DNA of 64,000 nucleotides, taken from the NCBI RefSeq assembly GCF_001022965.1, contig NZ_LECZ01000026.1, forward strand, positions 186,001-250,000, read 5' to 3'. The number at the start of each line of letters is the position of its first letter. Position 1 is the stretch's first letter. Origin of the DNA: Enterobacter genomosp. O. Lineage in GTDB: Bacteria; Pseudomonadota; Gammaproteobacteria; Enterobacterales; Enterobacteriaceae. The notes under the pieces are model-generated. The model searched no databases. It was not told the origin of the DNA and was given only the letters and a program-made list of their open reading frames with translations. Below, in pieces: positions 24,898 through 33,692 of the stretch. The position numbers were made by a program, and so were the translations under genes.

Positions 24898-25599
24898 ATG
24901 GACATGATGGATTTTATTGCGAGCGACACCCTGACGGCCGCAGACGAAGCGCGCTACGTCAGCGCCTATTTGCCGCTGGTGAACAAGGTGGTTAAGCAGC
25001 TCGCCTATCAGACCAGCAGCGTGATCGATCGCGAAGATATGGAGCAGATCGCCCTGATGGGGTTACTGACCTCTTTGCGCCGCTATGGGCACCCGGACGC
25101 GCAGTTTGCCGCCTACGCCGTGCAGCGTATCCGCGGGGCGGTGCTGGATGAACTGCGTCTGCTGGACTGGCGCCCTCGCCGCTTGCGGCAAAAGACCCAC
25201 AAGCTGAACGACAGTATCCGCGAGATGGCGCGCCAGCTCGGGCGGACACCCACGTTTGAGGATCTTAACCGCCATCTGTCCATCTCGGCGGAGGAGTATC
25301 AGGAATATTTATTGCTGGACTGCGCCAAAACGATAGAGAGCCTGGATGAACTACTGGGCAATGACGCCCACACCGGGGCGCTGAATAGCCGACAGCTGGA
25401 AGACGAAGTCGTCACCAGCCGGACGCTGCGCAGCGCGCTGGCCTCGCTGGACGAGCGTGAACAACTGATCGTGACGCTCTATTACCAGCATGAGATGAGC
25501 CTGAAAGAGATCGCTCTGGTGCTTGATTTAACGGAAGCCAGGGTGTGTCAGCTCAATAAAAAAATCGCCCAAAAAATTCAGTCTTTTTTCCAGAAGTGA
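24898..25599 (+). CDS. lafS: LafS, lateral flagellar sigma-28 factor
   Basis: 233 residues. Region 2 (YLPLVNKVVKQLAYQ and IALMGLLTSLRRYG), region 3 (RQLGRTPTFEDLNRHL) and region 4 (LDEREQLIVTLYYQHEMSLK, then a helix-turn-helix ending EARVCQLNKKIAQKI) follow FliA. It should transcribe lafA and other late genes and be held by LfgM. As it lies inside the sigma-54-driven lafB operon, it is made at the class II stage. Confidence 0.93.
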   Translation: MDMMDFIASDTLTAADEARYVSAYLPLVNKVVKQLAYQTSSVIDREDMEQIALMGLLTSLRRYGHPDAQFAAYAVQRIRGAVLDELRLLDWRPRRLRQKTHKLNDSIREMARQLGRTPTFEDLNRHLSISAEEYQEYLLLDCAKTIESLDELLGNDAHTGALNSRQLEDEVVTSRTLRSALASLDEREQLIVTLYYQHEMSLKEIALVLDLTEARVCQLNKKIAQKIQSFFQK

Positions 25600-25606
25600 A
25601 AGGTTT

Positions 25607-26470
25607 ATGCAGAAATTCTTCGGTATCGTAATCATCATGGGCTGCGTGGTTGGCGGCTTTCTCATGTCAGGCGGCCATCTCGCCTCATTCTGGCAGCCCG
25701 GTGAAATTATCATCATCCTTGGCGCGGGTTTAGGCGCCATGGTGCTGGCTAACCCTCGCGCCGTACTGGCGGAAATGTACCGCCAGTTTCGCGGCATCAT
25801 GCGCAAAAACGAATACACCAGTGAGTACCAGCGCCAGCTTCTGATGCTGTTATATGAACTGCTGGAGCTGGTGCAGGACGGCGGCCTGAAGGTGCTGGAC
25901 GAGCACATCGAAGCGCCGGAAAACAGCCCGCTGTTCCAGCGGTATCCACTGATGCTGCACGATAAGGCGCTGGTAACCTTTATCTCCGATAACTTCCGCC
26001 TGATGGCAATGGGCAAGATTAACGAGCACGAGCTGGAGGGGATCCTCGAGCAGGAGCTGGTGGCGATGGAGGAAAACCTGCTGCAACCGTCCCGCTCCCT
26101 GCAGCGTACGGCGGAGGCGATGCCGGGCTTCGGGATCTGTGCCGCGGTGCTTGGGATCATCATCACCATGCAGTCCATCGACGGTTCCATTGCGGTGATT
26201 GGAGTGAAAGTGGCCGCCGCGCTGGTGGGAACCTTCCTCGGGGTCTTCTTCTGCTACTGCTTAATGGATCCGGTGGCGAACGCCATGGAGCAACGCACCA
26301 AAAAACAGCTGGCCGTGCTGGAGTGTGTGCGCACGGTGCTGGTTAACCACGTAGCCGGTAAGCCGACGCTGCTGGCGGTGGATGCGGGTCGCAAAATGCT
26401 GCCGATGGATTCCAAACCGACCTTCGCGACGCTGGACGGCTGGGTGGAACAGATGACGGGTGAAGCCTGA
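25607..26470 (+). CDS. lafT: LafT, proton-type MotA stator protein
   Basis: 287 residues with four transmembrane segments (near 3-22, 34-51, ~170-190 and ~200-222) and a large cytoplasmic loop. MotA marks include GGFLMSGG, RFG-type loop charges, and AMPGFGICAAVLGIIITM. Together with LafU it forms the ion channel that turns the lateral motor; ancestry (H+ or Na+) looks MotA-like, hence probably protons. Its TGA overlaps the lafU ATG by one nucleotide. Confidence 0.92.
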   Translation: MQKFFGIVIIMGCVVGGFLMSGGHLASFWQPGEIIIILGAGLGAMVLANPRAVLAEMYRQFRGIMRKNEYTSEYQRQLLMLLYELLELVQDGGLKVLDEHIEAPENSPLFQRYPLMLHDKALVTFISDNFRLMAMGKINEHELEGILEQELVAMEENLLQPSRSLQRTAEAMPGFGICAAVLGIIITMQSIDGSIAVIGVKVAAALVGTFLGVFFCYCLMDPVANAMEQRTKKQLAVLECVRTVLVNHVAGKPTLLAVDAGRKMLPMDSKPTFATLDGWVEQMTGEA

Positions 26471-27399
26471 TGCGCAGCCGCAACAAAGAACATACCACCA
26501 TCATCAAACGCTCCTCGCGCAAAAGCCATGACACCTTTCATGGCGGCGCGTGGAAAGTCGCCTTCGCCGATTTTACGCTGGCGATGATGGCGCTGTTTAT
26601 GGTGCTGTGGATTATGGGCGCGGTAACGGAAGAGGAACGTAAAGAGATTGTCTCGCTGCTGAACGGCGAGTCTATTTTTGAAGGCAATTCGATGACGCCT
26701 GTTACCCACAAAGAGGGGAACGGCGGCAAGATCGCGCTGCTTGATACGCGTCACGCCAGGAAAAAAGACCCCCTTAAAGAGCAGGCGAAGAAAGATGCCG
26801 CGCTTGCCGGCCAGAATAAAAAGACGGAGAGCCTGGAAGAGGTCAGCGCGCGTTCTCAAAACGAGATTGAGGACCTGGCGCGCATCATCATGAAAATCAC
26901 GTCAGCCTACGACGCGCAGGCCAACCTGAAGATGGAAATCGTGCCGCAGGGGCTGCGCATTCTGATCACCGACGATCGGAAACGGGAGATGTTCCAGCGC
27001 AGCAGCGCGATCCTGACGCCGTTCTTCAAGCGCTTGCTCACCGAGTTTGCCCCCGAGCTGAACAAAATCAATAACAAAATCATCATTACGGGCCATACCG
27101 ATGCCACCCGCTTTCGCGATCAGGAGCTTTACAACAACTGGAACCTCTCCGGCGAGCGCGCAATGCAGGCGCGTTCGGTGCTGACCCGCAGCGGCCTGGA
27201 TCCCAACAAAGTGCTGCAGGTTAGCGGTATGGCCGATCAGATGCTGCTTGACCCGGATCACCCGCTCAGTTCGGCTAACCGCCGGATTGAAATCATGGTG
27301 CTGACGCATTCAGCCAGCGATTCGCTGTATCAGTTTTTTGGCCAGCACGGTGAGAAGGTGATAAAGCCGCTGACCGAAAAACTCGCTCAAAACCCTTAA
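26470..27399 (+). CDS. lafU: LafU, MotB-type stator protein
   Basis: 309 residues. There is one transmembrane helix (~33-53) whose start VAFADFTLAMMALFMVLWIM contains the ion-binding Asp. The C-terminal OmpA/MotB peptidoglycan-binding domain includes IIITGHTDATRF and NWNLSGERAMQARSVL. It anchors the stator to the wall. It is the last gene of the operon; in E. coli K-12 only a truncated remnant (lafU/mbhA) of this gene survives, whereas this copy is full length. Confidence 0.94.
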   Translation: MRSRNKEHTTIIKRSSRKSHDTFHGGAWKVAFADFTLAMMALFMVLWIMGAVTEEERKEIVSLLNGESIFEGNSMTPVTHKEGNGGKIALLDTRHARKKDPLKEQAKKDAALAGQNKKTESLEEVSARSQNEIEDLARIIMKITSAYDAQANLKMEIVPQGLRILITDDRKREMFQRSSAILTPFFKRLLTEFAPELNKINNKIIITGHTDATRFRDQELYNNWNLSGERAMQARSVLTRSGLDPNKVLQVSGMADQMLLDPDHPLSSANRRIEIMVLTHSASDSLYQFFGQHGEKVIKPLTEKLAQNP

Positions 27400-27414
27400 T
27401 TCGACCGTCGCGCT

Positions 27415-28203
27415 GTGAACCTGTTCCTCATCATCACCTTTGTACCTGTCCGGACTGTCACCCGGCAGGTACGCTTTTTTTTCTTCTTCCTGATGCTGAT
27501 GGTAACGACAGGCTACGCCAGCGCAGCGCCAGTACCGGTAAAAACACCGGAGGCTAAAACCGTCAGCGATGCGAAAAAGCGCGAACAGAACCGCCAGCGT
27601 CTGCTGGCGAAGGCAAAAAAGCGGGTTGCCGCGGCGCCACCAGCGCCGGAGCAGAAGCGCCAGGTAATGGCGCAGCAGCTGGCCGAACGCGCCAGAAACC
27701 GGGAAAGGCTGGCGATGCATTCCCGCTGGTCACCCGGTAGCCTGGGCCGCTCTGAAGCATTGTGGCGCGACGTGCAGGATGACGCCGCTATCGCGACGCG
27801 CCGTACACAAAAGTCCGTCAGCAAGCTCCGAACCGTGATCCATCGCCTGGAGAGCCAGCTCGGCAAGCCCTATCTGTGGGGAGGAAACAGCCCCAGCGAC
27901 GGTTTCGACTGTAGCGGGCTGGTGTTCTACGCCTTTAATGATGTGCTGGACCGCAAGCTGCCGCGCACGGCCAACGGAATGTTTCAGGACAACGCCCTGA
28001 AGCCCGTTCACCAGGAAAAACTGCGGCGGGGCGATCTGGTCTTTTTCAATATCAACCAGCGCCCTGGGGCGGACCACGTGGGTGTTTATCTCGGCGATGG
28101 ACGCTTTATTGAAGCACCGCGTACCGGACTGACGATCCGTATCAGCCAACTTTCTGACAATTTCTGGCAATCACATTATCTGGGTGCCCGGCGCGTGCTT
28201 TAG
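27415..28203 (+). CDS. NlpC/P60 peptidoglycan peptidase, YafL-like
   Basis: 262 residues from a GTG, with a hydrophobic N-terminal export signal (FFFFFLMLMVTTGYASA) and then a basic helical stretch. Residues ~138-262 are the NlpC/P60 domain: LGKPYLWGG, DGFDCSGLVFYAF with catalytic Cys166, and ADHVGVYLGDGRFIEAPRTG with His221. The third active-site position, often His, is Glu233 here. It resembles E. coli YafL, which also sits beside the remnant Flag-2 locus of K-12. Only 15 nt separate it from lafU, so it may be on the lafB transcript. It could open the wall for the rod, since LfgJ has no lytic domain; that link is inference. Confidence 0.8.
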   Translation: MNLFLIITFVPVRTVTRQVRFFFFFLMLMVTTGYASAAPVPVKTPEAKTVSDAKKREQNRQRLLAKAKKRVAAAPPAPEQKRQVMAQQLAERARNRERLAMHSRWSPGSLGRSEALWRDVQDDAAIATRRTQKSVSKLRTVIHRLESQLGKPYLWGGNSPSDGFDCSGLVFYAFNDVLDRKLPRTANGMFQDNALKPVHQEKLRRGDLVFFNINQRPGADHVGVYLGDGRFIEAPRTGLTIRISQLSDNFWQSHYLGARRVL

Positions 28204-28246
28204 GCCCGCGTAACGCCCGTTAACCCCCTTTTGGACTGAAAAAATC

Positions 28247-29296
28247 ATGACCGCAACCCGAATGAAATTCGCCATTGATGATGGCTCAACTAACGTAAAA
28301 ATTAGCTGGATTGAGAACGGCACGTTGAAGACGGTGGTATCGCCGAACTCCTTCCGCAAAGACTGGAAAAGCGCGGCGCTGCTGCGCGGGCAGTCGGTGT
28401 ACAACTACACCATCGGCACGACCAAATATACCTATGATGCGACGTCCGATAAGGCGCTATCCACGACCCACATTGACTATCAGTATGACGATCTCAACCT
28501 GCTGGCTGTTCACCACGCCCTGCTGCTCACCGGCATCGCGCCGTGCGACGTAGAGGTGATTGTCACGCTGCCGATCACCCAGTTCTACAACCCGGACGAC
28601 TGTCAGCGCAACGAGAGCCGCATTGAGGCCAAGCGTCGTAACCTGATGCGCGACATCACCCTGAATAAGGGCGAGCTGTTCCGCATTGTGGATGTGCAGG
28701 TTATGCCGGAAAGCCTGCCTGCCGCGCTTTCCCATCTGCTGAACTCCAGCGTCACCGAATTCACCCGATCGTTGGTCATCGACTGCGGCGGGACCACGCT
28801 CGATATGGGAGTGATTGTCGGCGAATTTGACGATGTCTCCGCGATTTACGGTAACAACGAAATCGGCGTCGCAATGGTCACGGATGCAACCCGCAAGCTG
28901 CTGGCTGCCGCTGACAGCGACTCCAGCTATCTGGTGGCGAACGAGCTGATTAAACGCCGCCACGACAGGGATTTTGTCAGAAGCGTCATTAACGATGAAT
29001 CGCGTATCGAAGAGATCCTCGAGCGGGTGGAGATTAAGATTCAGGAGCTGGGCGACCAGGTGGCTTACGAAGCGAAGAAGTTCGCCAAGAACCCTAACCG
29101 CGTCTATCTGGTAGGCGGCGGCGCGCACCTGGTTGAATCCGCCGTCCGCGAGGCCTACGCCACGCTTGGCGACCGGGTGATTGCGATTGATAACCCGCAG
29201 AGCGCGCTGTCCCGCGAAATTTGCCTCTATCATGCCGACGCCGGGGTGGAGACGATAGCCGCGCCGCGCATGGCCGAGGTGGGTGACGATGAGTAA
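28247..29296 (+). CDS. parM: ParM/StbA-family actin-like ATPase, chromosomal copy
   Basis: 349 residues, slightly longer than plasmid R1 ParM (320). The actin-fold motifs are all present: phosphate 1 IDDGSTNVKISW, ITQFY-type middle part, phosphate 2 VIDCGGTTLDMG, and adenosine motif VGGGAHLVE. Plasmid ParM forms filaments that push plasmid copies apart. Here the gene sits between the Flag-2 locus and yicC with no plasmid replication genes nearby. It overlaps the parR-like gene. No array of short direct repeats (parC) is seen in the 43-nt gap upstream, so its DNA target is unclear. Confidence 0.88.
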   Translation: MTATRMKFAIDDGSTNVKISWIENGTLKTVVSPNSFRKDWKSAALLRGQSVYNYTIGTTKYTYDATSDKALSTTHIDYQYDDLNLLAVHHALLLTGIAPCDVEVIVTLPITQFYNPDDCQRNESRIEAKRRNLMRDITLNKGELFRIVDVQVMPESLPAALSHLLNSSVTEFTRSLVIDCGGTTLDMGVIVGEFDDVSAIYGNNEIGVAMVTDATRKLLAAADSDSSYLVANELIKRRHDRDFVRSVINDESRIEEILERVEIKIQELGDQVAYEAKKFAKNPNRVYLVGGGAHLVESAVREAYATLGDRVIAIDNPQSALSREICLYHADAGVETIAAPRMAEVGDDE

Positions 29297-29939
29297 CAGG
29301 CGCATTCGCCGCGTTGATCTATCGCTGCATTTGTCGCCGGAGCAAACGCGCGCGGATCTGCGCGCGATGCTGGAGCTTAAAAAGTGGCATCAGGCGCTGA
29401 GCCAGGCGGGCAGCAATCCGGGTGATGTCAGCATGGAAATGCGTCGCTTCCATCGCAACGTTTACCTTGCCGGATTACAGCTCCAGCTGATGAGCCCGCC
29501 GCTGTGCAGCCATATTGCCGAGTCGCTGGGGCGTGACGCATTAACCCTTGATGAGCTGTGCGGCGAGCTGGCGAGCGCCGGGCTCCTGCCGGTAGCCACG
29601 ACCCCGTCAACGCCGCCTGTGCCTGAACAGTCCGCGACGGGCGGGGATTTTAGCAAGCAGCAGTTAAGGCAGATGCGCGCGCTGATGTCGGACGCGCTAC
29701 AGCGACAGGCCACGCCGGATGATGCCTCCCGCCAGGCGCTGAATGAGCTGCAAAGCGAGGTAGCGCAGCTTAAGGTCCTGCTTGATCGGCAAAACCTGCT
29801 GCTGCAGCAGCTGCGCACGTCTGGCCGCGCCGTCGAGCCCGAAAGTACCAAAAAAGGGCAGGCGGAAGCGCTGGACGTGAGCGCGCTTAATGCGCCAACG
29901 GAGAAAATGAAGGAAATTCGCAAGAAGGGGATTTTTTAG
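29289..29939 (+). CDS. ParR/StbB-like adaptor of the chromosomal ParM
   Basis: 216 residues from the ATG at 29289 (a GTG at 29283 is also in frame), overlapping the end of parM by 8 nt. The N-terminal part (RIRRVDLSLHLSPEQTRADL) looks like a small DNA-binding domain, and the far C-terminus KMKEIRKKGIF has the basic/hydrophobic tail expected of a ParR that contacts ParM filament ends. The middle is Pro/Gln-rich followed by a coiled coil (~145-180). The family is assigned from the partner gene and tail; the DNA-binding fold cannot be confirmed by eye. Confidence 0.65.
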   Translation: MSNRRIRRVDLSLHLSPEQTRADLRAMLELKKWHQALSQAGSNPGDVSMEMRRFHRNVYLAGLQLQLMSPPLCSHIAESLGRDALTLDELCGELASAGLLPVATTPSTPPVPEQSATGGDFSKQQLRQMRALMSDALQRQATPDDASRQALNELQSEVAQLKVLLDRQNLLLQQLRTSGRAVEPESTKKGQAEALDVSALNAPTEKMKEIRKKGIF

Positions 29940-29967
29940 AACGGGGCGTGGCTGACGAAGCGCAAAA

Positions 29968-29994
29968 AAAAGACCATCATTTCAATGGTCTTTT
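29968..29994. terminator. Bidirectional terminator between parR-like gene and yicC
   Basis: A 10-bp stem AAAAGACCAT / ATGGTCTTTT (29968-29977, 29985-29994) with a 7-nt loop has A-rich and T-rich flanks, so it works for both convergent transcripts. It also marks the right border of the accessory block. Confidence 0.88.
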
Positions 29995-30019
29995 ATTCTG
30001 ATAAGTCACGCGTGAAACG

Positions 30020-30889
30020 TTACTCGATATTCTGGATCTGCTCGCGCATCTGCTCAATCAGCACTTTCAGCTCAATCGCTGAGTTGGTGACTTCTGCGTT
30101 GATCGACTTAGACGCCAGAGTGTTCGACTCGCGGTTGAACTCCTGCATCATAAAGTCGAGGCGGCGGCCCACGGCTTCTTTCTTCTTCAGAATGTTGTAG
30201 GTCTCTTTAACGTGCGCTTCCAGACGATCCAGCTCTTCAGCGACGTCAACGCGCTGCGCCATCAGCACCAGCTCTTGTTCCAGACGGGTGTTTTCCAGCT
30301 GAACTTCCGCTTCTTCCAGTTTGGCGACCAGGCGCTCGCGCTGCCACTGCAGCACTTCTGGCATATGGGTGCGTACTTTAGCGACTTCGGCGCTTACGCC
30401 TTCAAGACGCTGCTCAATCATCCCTTTCAGTGCCTGGCCTTCGGTTTCGCGGGCAACGATAAAGTCGTCCAGGGTACCGTCGAGAGCTGCAAGGATTTCG
30501 GCGGCAATGGCATCCAGATCTTGCTCACCGGCGGCCATGACGCCAGGCCAGCGCAGAATATCAACCGGGTTGATTTCGCCTTCATCGCTCTGCATTTTGA
30601 CCCAGTTCGCCGCATTGACGAGCTGTTTCGCCAGCTTTTCGTTGAGGATCAGTTCGCCCTGCGCGCTGGCATCTGGCTCGAAACGCAGGTTACATTCCAC
30701 TTTACCGCGCGTCAGACGCGTACGGATACGCTCGCGTACAACAGGCTCAAGGCTGCGGAACTGCTCCGGCATACGGAAATACGTTTCCAGGTAACGCTGG
30801 TTTACCGAGCGCATTTCCCATGTGGCGCTACCCCAGCTACCCTTGATTTCACGCCGGGCGTAGGCGGTCATACTGCGGATCATAGACAT
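30020..30889 (-). CDS. yicC: YicC family endoribonuclease
   Basis: 289 residues. It starts [10 protein letters not shown] near the N-terminus and ends in the conserved [20 protein letters not shown] and [14 protein letters not shown] segments of YicC/YloC. The family has been shown to be an RNase that affects small-RNA turnover in E. coli. It diverges from rph. In E. coli it also neighbours rph, so this is the conserved chromosomal backbone at the right end of the inserted block. Confidence 0.94.
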   Translation of the reverse strand: MSMIRSMTAYARREIKGSWGSATWEMRSVNQRYLETYFRMPEQFRSLEPVVRERIRTRLTRGKVECNLRFEPDASAQGELILNEKLAKQLVNAANWVKMQSDEGEINPVDILRWPGVMAAGEQDLDAIAAEILAALDGTLDDFIVARETEGQALKGMIEQRLEGVSAEVAKVRTHMPEVLQWQRERLVAKLEEAEVQLENTRLEQELVLMAQRVDVAEELDRLEAHVKETYNILKKKEAVGRRLDFMMQEFNRESNTLASKSINAEVTNSAIELKVLIEQMREQIQNIE

Positions 30890-30966
30890 TCCCGTTTTTA
30901 AAGGAGAGATGGGGGGATTATAGCTTTCGAGGGCTTCTCAGGATAGGAATAAGCGTCCTTTATCCG

Positions 30967-30972
30967 TATAAT
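30967..30972 (+). promoter_or_regulatory. Likely -10 box of the rph-pyrE promoter
   Basis: TATAAT is exact and lies 36 nt before the rph ATG; no good -35 hexamer is present 17 nt upstream. Confidence 0.4.
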
Positions 30973-31008
30973 GCGCAGCCACATTCGTTTCAAGCCGGAG
31001 AATCCATC

Positions 31009-31725
31009 ATGCGTCCATCAGGCCGTAGCGCCAATCAGGTGCGTCCCGTCACCCTGACCCGTAACTATACAAAACACGCTGAAGGCTCCGTGCTGGTTGA
31101 GTTTGGTGACACGAAGGTTCTGTGCACCGCGTCCATCGAAGAAGGCGTTCCGCGCTTCCTGAAAGGTCAGGGCCAGGGCTGGATCACCGCAGAGTACGGC
31201 ATGCTGCCGCGTGCGACCCATACCCGTAATGCCCGCGAAGCGGCAAAAGGCAAGCAGGGCGGCCGTACCATGGAAATTCAGCGTCTGATCGCGCGTGCGC
31301 TGCGCGCCGCCGTTGACCTGAAAATCCTCGGCGAATTTACCATCACGCTGGATTGCGACGTGATTCAGGCAGACGGCGGCACGCGTACCGCCTCCATTAC
31401 CGGCGCATGCGTGGCGCTGGCGGATGCCCTGAATAAACTGGTTGCGGCCGGTAAGTTGAAAACCAACCCAATGAAGGGCATGGTTGCGGCGGTCTCTGTG
31501 GGCATCGTTAACGGCGAAGCGCTTTGCGATCTGGAATATATTGAAGATTCCGCTGCCGAGACGGACATGAACGTGGTGATGACCGAAGATGGTCGCATCA
31601 TTGAAGTGCAGGGTACGGCGGAAGGCGAGCCGTTCACCCATGAAGAACTTCTTGCCCTGCTGGCTCTGGCCCGAGGGGGAATCGAATCTATCGTAACGAC
31701 GCAGAAAGCGGCGTTAGAAAATTGA
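31009..31725 (+). CDS. rph: RNase PH
   Basis: 238 residues, full length. It contains [40 protein letters not shown] and [11 protein letters not shown], and the phosphate-dependent exonuclease core ([18 protein letters not shown]). It trims tRNA 3' ends using phosphate. E. coli K-12 MG1655 has a frameshift near the end of this gene that lowers pyrE expression; here the frame continues to the usual position just before the attenuator, so coupling to pyrE should be normal. Confidence 0.97.
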   Translation: MRPSGRSANQVRPVTLTRNYTKHAEGSVLVEFGDTKVLCTASIEEGVPRFLKGQGQGWITAEYGMLPRATHTRNAREAAKGKQGGRTMEIQRLIARALRAAVDLKILGEFTITLDCDVIQADGGTRTASITGACVALADALNKLVAAGKLKTNPMKGMVAAVSVGIVNGEALCDLEYIEDSAAETDMNVVMTEDGRIIEVQGTAEGEPFTHEELLALLALARGGIESIVTTQKAALEN

Positions 31726-31730
31726 TTTTA

Positions 31731-31758
31731 AAGGCGACCAATGAGTCGCCTTTTTTTT
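31731..31758 (+). terminator. pyrE attenuator (UTP-sensitive terminator)
   Basis: Stem AAGGCGAC / GTCGCCTT (31731-31738, 31745-31752) runs into an eight-T tract. It lies between rph and pyrE. In enterics, close following of RNA polymerase by ribosomes translating the end of rph prevents this hairpin when UTP is low, which raises pyrE expression. Confidence 0.92.
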
Positions 31759-31792
31759 GCCTGTAAGACAGAAAAACCAAAGGAGCAAATCC

Positions 31793-32434
31793 ATGAAATC
31801 GTATCAGCGCCAGTTTATTGAGTTTGCGCTTAACAAGCAGGTACTTAAGTTTGGCGAGTTTACGCTGAAATCCGGGCGTAAGAGTCCCTATTTCTTCAAC
31901 GCCGGGCTGTTTAATACCGGGCGCGATCTGGCACTGTTAGGCCGTTTCTATGCCGAAGCGCTGGTGGATTCCGGGATTGATTTTGACCTGCTGTTTGGCC
32001 CGGCCTACAAAGGCATTCCGATTGCGACCACCACCGCGGTTGCGCTGGCGGAACACCATGACCGCGACGTGCCGTACTGCTTTAACCGCAAAGAGGCCAA
32101 AACCCACGGTGAAGGCGGGAACCTGGTCGGCAGCGCGCTGCAGGGCCGCGTCATGCTGGTCGACGATGTGATCACCGCGGGCACGGCGATCCGTGAATCA
32201 ATGGAGATTATCCAGGCCAACGGCGCGACGCTGGCTGGCGTGCTGATTTCTCTGGATCGTCAGGAACGCGGTCGCGGTGAGATTTCCGCCATTCAGGAAG
32301 TGGAGCGCGATTACAGCTGCAAAGTGACGTCGATTATCACCCTGAAAGACCTGATTGCGTATCTGGAAGAGAAGCCGGAGATGGCGGACCATCTGGCCGC
32401 GGTGCGGGCATACCGGGAAGAGTTCGGGGTTTAA
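31793..32434 (+). CDS. pyrE: Orotate phosphoribosyltransferase
   Basis: 213 residues from the ATG at 31793, which has AGGAG 9 nt upstream. It makes orotidine 5'-phosphate from orotate and PRPP in pyrimidine synthesis. The PRPP-binding loop [17 protein letters not shown] and the flexible loop [14 protein letters not shown] are intact. It is controlled by the attenuator in front of it. Confidence 0.98.
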   Translation: MKSYQRQFIEFALNKQVLKFGEFTLKSGRKSPYFFNAGLFNTGRDLALLGRFYAEALVDSGIDFDLLFGPAYKGIPIATTTAVALAEHHDRDVPYCFNRKEAKTHGEGGNLVGSALQGRVMLVDDVITAGTAIRESMEIIQANGATLAGVLISLDRQERGRGEISAIQEVERDYSCKVTSIITLKDLIAYLEEKPEMADHLAAVRAYREEFGV

Positions 32435-32438
32435 TTGC

Positions 32439-32513
32439 ATTGCCCGGTGGCGTCAGGTTTACCGGGCAATACAATCCGTAGGCCGGATAAGGCGAAGCCG
32501 CCATCCGGCAACG
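32439..32513. repeat. Pair of REP elements (BIME) after pyrE
   Basis: The first element has arms ATTGCCCGGT / ACCGGGCAAT (32439-32448, 32461-32470); the second is GTAGGCCGGATAAGGCG followed by AAGCCGCCATCCGGC (32478-32512). Both are standard enterobacterial REP sequences in a convergent intergenic space between pyrE and slmA. Confidence 0.88.
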
Positions 32514-32516
32514 CTG

Positions 32517-33113
32517 TTACTGCAACTGCGCAGCCACTAACGGCCAGCGGGCGTCAAAATCGTCCGTTGGACGGTATTTGAATTCGCTGCGCACAAAACG
32601 TGAGAGCATGCCTTCGCAAAACGCCAGTATCTGGCTCGCCAGCAGCGTTTCATCAATGCTGTAACCTTCGCCTTCACGCATTTTCTTCTCGCGCAGTACC
32701 TGACGCAGCTGGGCTTCAATACGTTCGAAAAGCTGGTTAATGCGGCCCTGCAGTCTGTCCTGCTCGAACATCAGCGCGTGACCGGTCAGGATACGGGTTA
32801 AACCCGGATTGCGTTCACCAAAGCCCAGGATTAACAGCACAATCAGACGCAGACGCGCGGTCGTGTCTTTTTCGTCTTTCAAAATCAGGTTGATGCGCGT
32901 GATCAGGCTATCTTCAATAAATTCGATCAGGCTGTCGAACATCCGGGTCTTGCTCGGAAAATGACGGTACAGCGCCGCCTCAGACACGCCAACAGAGGCG
33001 GCCAGTTTAGCGGTGGTGATGCGTTGACTGCCATCGCTGGATTCAAGCATCAGAGCCAGAGATTGAAGTATTTCTTCGCGACGATTCCTTTTCGCGGTTT
33101 GTTTTTCTGCCAT
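32517..33113 (-). CDS. slmA: Nucleoid occlusion factor SlmA
   Basis: 198 residues from the ATG at 33113 ([20 protein letters not shown]), the family length. It is a TetR-fold protein: the helix-turn-helix is [19 protein letters not shown]. It binds specific chromosomal sites and blocks FtsZ ring assembly over the nucleoid. It follows dut in the same direction. Confidence 0.97.
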   Translation of the reverse strand: MAEKQTAKRNRREEILQSLALMLESSDGSQRITTAKLAASVGVSEAALYRHFPSKTRMFDSLIEFIEDSLITRINLILKDEKDTTARLRLIVLLILGFGERNPGLTRILTGHALMFEQDRLQGRINQLFERIEAQLRQVLREKKMREGEGYSIDETLLASQILAFCEGMLSRFVRSEFKYRPTDDFDARWPLVAAQLQ

Positions 33114-33233
33114 GTTACAAAATACCCCTGAAAATAAGCACTTGCCAGGCTGGCATCCACACAGCGACCGCAAACTGACGTTTGCGGTTTGTTATTGCAT
33201 TATGGCGCTGTGGGATACGTCTCTGTCGGGCGG

Positions 33234-33692
33234 TTATTTGCGCCCGGAATGGCCGAAGCCGCCTTCGCCACGGTCGGTGGCGTCAAAGTCTGCCACCAGG
33301 TTAAATTCTGCCTGTACCACCGGTACAAAGACCATTTGCGCGATACGTTCGCCGGGCTCAATGGTGAAGCTGTCCTGACCGCGGTTCCAGACGGAGACCA
33401 TCAGCTGACCCTGGTAGTCAGAGTCAATCAGGCCAACCAGGTTACCCAGCACAACGCCATGCTTATGGCCCAGGCCAGAACGCGGCAGGATCACCGCCGC
33501 CAGAGACGGGTCAGCAATGTGAATGGCCAGGCCAGTCGGCACCAGGGTAGTGACACCCGGCGCCAGTTCTACGGCGTCATCGAGACAGGCGCGCAGGTCA
33601 AGTCCGGCGGAGCCGGAGGTGGCATAGGTTGGCAGCGGGAATTGCTCGCCAACACGCGGGTCCAGAATCTTAACGTCGATTTTTTTCATCAT
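33234..33692 (-). CDS. dut: dUTP pyrophosphatase
   Basis: 152 residues from the first of two ATGs at 33692; the second (33689) gives the 151-residue form usually cited. All five trimeric dUTPase motifs are visible: [37 protein letters not shown] and the C-terminal [11 protein letters not shown]. It hydrolyses dUTP to dUMP, keeping uracil out of DNA. The start lies within the end of coaBC (about 20 nt overlap), as in E. coli. Confidence 0.97.
   Translation of the reverse strand: MMKKIDVKILDPRVGEQFPLPTYATSGSAGLDLRACLDDAVELAPGVTTLVPTGLAIHIADPSLAAVILPRSGLGHKHGVVLGNLVGLIDSDYQGQLMVSVWNRGQDSFTIEPGERIAQMVFVPVVQAEFNLVADFDATDRGEGGFGHSGRK

Noticed and set aside
28204-28246. parC-type repeats before parM
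   Set aside because: Only one short inverted match (GTTAACGGGCGTTAC on the minus strand) is present; no tandem 10-11 bp units.
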